NCBI GenBank assembly: GCA_000715855.1
Contig: KL571203.1
Span: 193,613-199,834, forward strand
Source: Actinoplanes liguriensis
Lineage (GTDB): Bacteria; Actinomycetota; Actinomycetes; Mycobacteriales; Micromonosporaceae
DNA: 6,222 bases
Direction of reading: 5' to 3'
Shown here: positions 4,062 to 6,222 of the stretch, in pieces
Layout: every line of letters starts with the position of its first letter
How positions within the stretch are numbered: the stretch's first letter is position 1
Position numbers and translations under genes: made by a program
The notes under the pieces: generated by a model
Seen by the model: the letters and a program-made list of their open reading frames with translations, nothing else
What the model was told of the DNA's origin: nothing
Databases searched by the model: none

Positions 4062-6203
4062 CCGGAAGTCGTCGTGGGTGATGTATTGGCCCGTCGGCGG
4101 CGTGGTCGTGGTGCGGTTCGCGCCCGATTCCCACGCGACCGAGCCGTCGGCGTTCCGGATCAGGTATTTGAACTCGATCGGGGTGTCCGGCGGCAGGCTC
4201 ACGCTTCCCGACCAGGTCGGATAGCCGTCCGCGGAGAGCGGGAGCGCCTTCGCCGGATCCCATCCGCCCAGCTCGGCGACGTTGCCGGCGACTAGGACGT
4301 TCTGCCCCCAGACGGTTTCGCCGTGGACGTTGAACGTGGCCGCGATCCGATTCCGCTCGCCCGGGTGAAAGGTGACCCCGAGACCTTCGATCAAAGACGA
4401 TTGCGCGTACGAGTAAGCCAGCCCCACCGTTCCGTCCGCGTTCTCGACGCCGATCGTCGCGCTGGTCCCGCGAGTCCGTTCACCGGTGAGATTCCGGTAC
4501 CGATAGGTGATCCGCCCGTCCCGATGCAGGATCGCGCTGATCGACAACCGCTGCGTCTCGTCCGCGAAGAATCGCACGTTCCGCCATTCCACCACGAAAC
4601 TGTCCGCGTCCGACGCGGTGTAGACGCCCGCCGAGTCGTCGACGTAGAGGTCGTCCCAGAACGGGTAGAGCGCGTCGTTCGGGATGGCGGCGTCGGGCAG
4701 GGCGGTGTTGCCGTAGGCGTACGTCTCCTGGGCGAACCCGATCACCCCGTTGGTGCTCACCCAGGCGTGATCTTTTCCGGTCCCGTAGAACGGCATCGTG
4801 AACGGCAGGGTCACCTCGGCCGCCCCGTCGTCGCCGCTCAGGTCCAGCCGGGTGTCGCCGGGGCGGTACGGCTCCTGCGCGGGCGTGCAGCCGTACCCCG
4901 AAGCGTCCTTGATCTGATCGAGGACGACGTCGGCCGTGATGTCTCCGCTGACCGTGACGGATCGGCTCGCCCCGGCCGCGCAGCCGCCCAGCGGTGAGAC
5001 TTCGAGCTGGTAGGTCCCGTGCGGCGCGGCCAGCCGGTAGGCGCCGGAACTGTCGGTGGTGACCGAGACCGGTGTGCCCGCGAGCGCGACGGACGCCCCC
5101 GGCGCCGGCTCACCGGCCACGCTGACCACGCCGCTCACGAGGCCCGCCGCGCTTGCCGTCAGCGCGACGTCGGCGGTCCCGGTCCCGCCGTCGGTGACGA
5201 CCACGGCGGATCGGTGGGTGTCATAGCCGAAAGCGGTCACGCTCAGTTCGTAGGAGCCGACCGGCAGACGGCCGAGCCGGTAACTCCCGTCGATGCCGGT
5301 GGTCGCGCTGCGGGACGCCGGCCCGCTCACCGTGACCGCCGCGCCCGCGATCGCCCCGCCCGGCCCGGTCACCGTGCCGAGGATGGTCCCGGTCGCGCTG
5401 GTGGCGAGGCTGACCGCGGCGTACGCGTCGAGCCGACCCTCGCCGAACACGTTGTTGTCCGCGGCCGTCCCGCCGCACGAGGTGTCCCCGGCGTCGGCCG
5501 CGGTCACGTCGAGGATCTCCCGGGTCGCCGCCACGTCCCGCCGCAGCCGAGGCGCGGCCGCCCAGATCAGCGCGACGGTCGCCGCGGTGTGCGGCGAGGC
5601 CATCGACGTTCCGCTGTACGAGGCGTAGCCGTCGCCGGGCACGCTGGACCGCACGTCGACCCCGGGCGCGGCCAGATCCGGCTTGACCGCGCCGTTCTCT
5701 CCGCCGCCGCGGCTGGAGAACGCGGCGATCGCGCCGTTCACGTCGAACGCGCCGGACGAGTAGACGCCGGTGTACGACCCGGGCGTGTTCGCGGTGCCGC
5801 AGCCCGGCCCGGAGTTGCCGTTGGAGAACGCCGTGAAGATGCCCGCCGCGTTCCAGGCGCGGACCACGTCGGAGTACCACGGGTCGAACCCGGACGCCCC
5901 GCCCCATGAGTTGTTCACAATGTCCGGCGCCAGGTCGGGTCGCGGGTTCGCGCCGGTCAGGTCGGTCGGCGCAACGATCCACTGCCCCGCGGCGAGCAGC
6001 GCGGACGCCGAGCAGGACATGCTCTCGCACCCCTTCGCGGCGATCCAGGTGGCGCCCGGCGCGACGCCGATCCCGCCCGTGCCCACCATCGTGCCCATGG
6101 TGTGCGTGCCGTGCCCGGCGTTGTCGCAGGGCGCGTCGCCGGGGCAGACGTGCGACGGGTCGTACCAGTTGTAGTCGTGCCGGTAACCGCCGCCGGCCTG
6201 CCG
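4056..6203 (-). CDS. Secreted subtilisin-family (S8) protease with C-terminal CBM20 starch-binding domain, 5'-truncated
   Basis: The gene has 715 genomic codons; it runs off the right end, so its signal peptide, propeptide and catalytic-Asp region are missing. Numbering from the first genomic residue, the S8 domain (about 1-268) has HGTHTMGTMVG with catalytic H31, NNSWGG (97-102), SNGNSGPG with probable oxyanion N130, and SGTSMASPH with nucleophile S200. YNWYDPS, GVAPGATWIAAK and the NNSWGG context resemble bacillopeptidase F. Two carboxypeptidase-regulatory-like beta domains follow (about 271-349 and 353-429; shared G-x-YRL pattern). Next is a beta-rich domain (about 444-613; WVSTNGVIGF, YPFWDDLYVDD, FVVEWRNV) often met in actinomycete exoproteases. 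The end (about 617-702) is a CBM20 starch-binding domain: TFNVHGETVWGQNV, GGWDP, YPTWSGSVSLP, IEFKYL, VAWESGANR. W648, K679, W691 and N697 fit the conserved CBM20 positions. Eight cysteines suggest disulfides outside the cell. Any start codon called right of 6203 is adapter. Confidence 0.93.
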   Translation of the reverse strand, partial: RQAGGGYRHDYNWYDPSHVCPGDAPCDNAGHGTHTMGTMVGTGGIGVAPGATWIAAKGCESMSCSASALLAAGQWIVAPTDLTGANPRPDLAPDIVNNSWGGASGFDPWYSDVVRAWNAAGIFTAFSNGNSGPGCGTANTPGSYTGVYSSGAFDVNGAIAAFSSRGGGENGAVKPDLAAPGVDVRSSVPGDGYASYSGTSMASPHTAATVALIWAAAPRLRRDVAATREILDVTAADAGDTSCGGTAADNNVFGEGRLDAYAAVSLATSATGTILGTVTGPGGAIAGAAVTVSGPASRSATTGIDGSYRLGRLPVGSYELSVTAFGYDTHRSAVVVTDGGTGTADVALTASAAGLVSGVVSVAGEPAPGASVALAGTPVSVTTDSSGAYRLAAPHGTYQLEVSPLGGCAAGASRSVTVSGDITADVVLDQIKDASGYGCTPAQEPYRPGDTRLDLSGDDGAAEVTLPFTMPFYGTGKDHAWVSTNGVIGFAQETYAYGNTALPDAAIPNDALYPFWDDLYVDDSAGVYTASDADSFVVEWRNVRFFADETQRLSISAILHRDGRITYRYRNLTGERTRGTSATIGVENADGTVGLAYSYAQSSLIEGLGVTFHPGERNRIAATFNVHGETVWGQNVLVAGNVAELGGWDPAKALPLSADGYPTWSGSVSLPPDTPIEFKYLIRNADGSVAWESGANRTTTTPPTGQYITHDDFRS

Positions 6204-6222
6204 CTGTCTCTTATACACATCT
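6204..6222. other. Nextera/Tn5 mosaic-end adapter (library artefact)
   Basis: CTGTCTCTTATACACATCT is exactly the 19-base engineered Tn5 mosaic end used in tagmentation libraries and lies flush with the end of the sequence. It is A/T-rich in contrast to the flanking DNA. Natural Tn5 ends (IS50 outside and inside ends) differ from this hybrid sequence. Read on the minus strand it gives the known contaminant N-termini MYKRQ and MCIRDS. It should be trimmed; the genome sequence ends at 6203. Confidence 0.97.

Noticed and set aside
5019..6030. Large overlapping frames on both strands over the protease
   Set aside because: Arg/Gly-rich shadows; the protease frame carries all recognisable motifs.
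6204..6220. Protease start codon at 6218 (GTG) or the ATG-initiated frame at 6220
   Set aside because: Both start codons lie in the Nextera adapter; the genuine reading frame enters from beyond the contig end at 6203.
6204..6222. Natural Tn5/IS50 insertion end
   Set aside because: The sequence is the engineered mosaic end, lies exactly at the terminus, and no transposase or 9-bp target duplication can be seen.

Overview
The window is a 6.2-kb piece of a high-GC actinomycete genome. The signs are very GC-rich third codon positions, an IclR regulator next to a glycerol kinase as in the Streptomyces gyl locus, likely leaderless promoters (TAnnnT boxes 6-9 bases before a start codon), an F420/NADP-oxidoreductase-family protein, and a large secreted modular subtilase. 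Micromonosporaceae (Actinoplanes-like) is my best guess, but no sequence feature proves it.

Layout, left to right. Bases 1-171 (+) are the C-terminal end of an IclR-family regulator. Twelve bases later comes a complete glycerol kinase (glpK, 184-1677, +), probably in the same transcript. Converging on it, with a 4-base stop-to-stop overlap, is a 75-residue zinc-ribbon protein (1674-1901, -). Thirty-six bases beyond its start, a nucleotidyltransferase-fold protein (1938-2678, +) diverges from it. A perfect 23-bp-arm palindrome (2631-2692) covers the last 15 codons of that gene. Next come an NADP-binding F420-oxidoreductase-family protein (2761-3426, +) and a small lipoprotein (3489-4061, +) with a TATACT -10 box and a probable leaderless GTG start. 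The last gene is on the minus strand (4056-6203). It is a secreted bacillopeptidase F-like subtilisin followed by two carboxypeptidase-regulatory-like domains, a beta-rich domain and a C-terminal CBM20 starch-binding domain. Its N-terminus is missing.

The last 19 bases (6204-6222) are exactly the Nextera/Tn5 mosaic-end adapter. They are a sequencing artefact and not genome. They supply a false start codon, so an automatic gene call gives the protease an invented N-terminus (MYKRQ in one frame, MCIRDS in another).

Apart from the regulator-glpK pair (glycerol uptake and its control), the genes show no obvious shared pathway. I see no RNA gene, CRISPR array, insertion sequence or defence island. 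The observations most worth a second look are the protease-starch-binding fusion, the long palindrome that forms the end of a gene, and the adapter artefact. I do not see convincing evidence of a wholly new system here.
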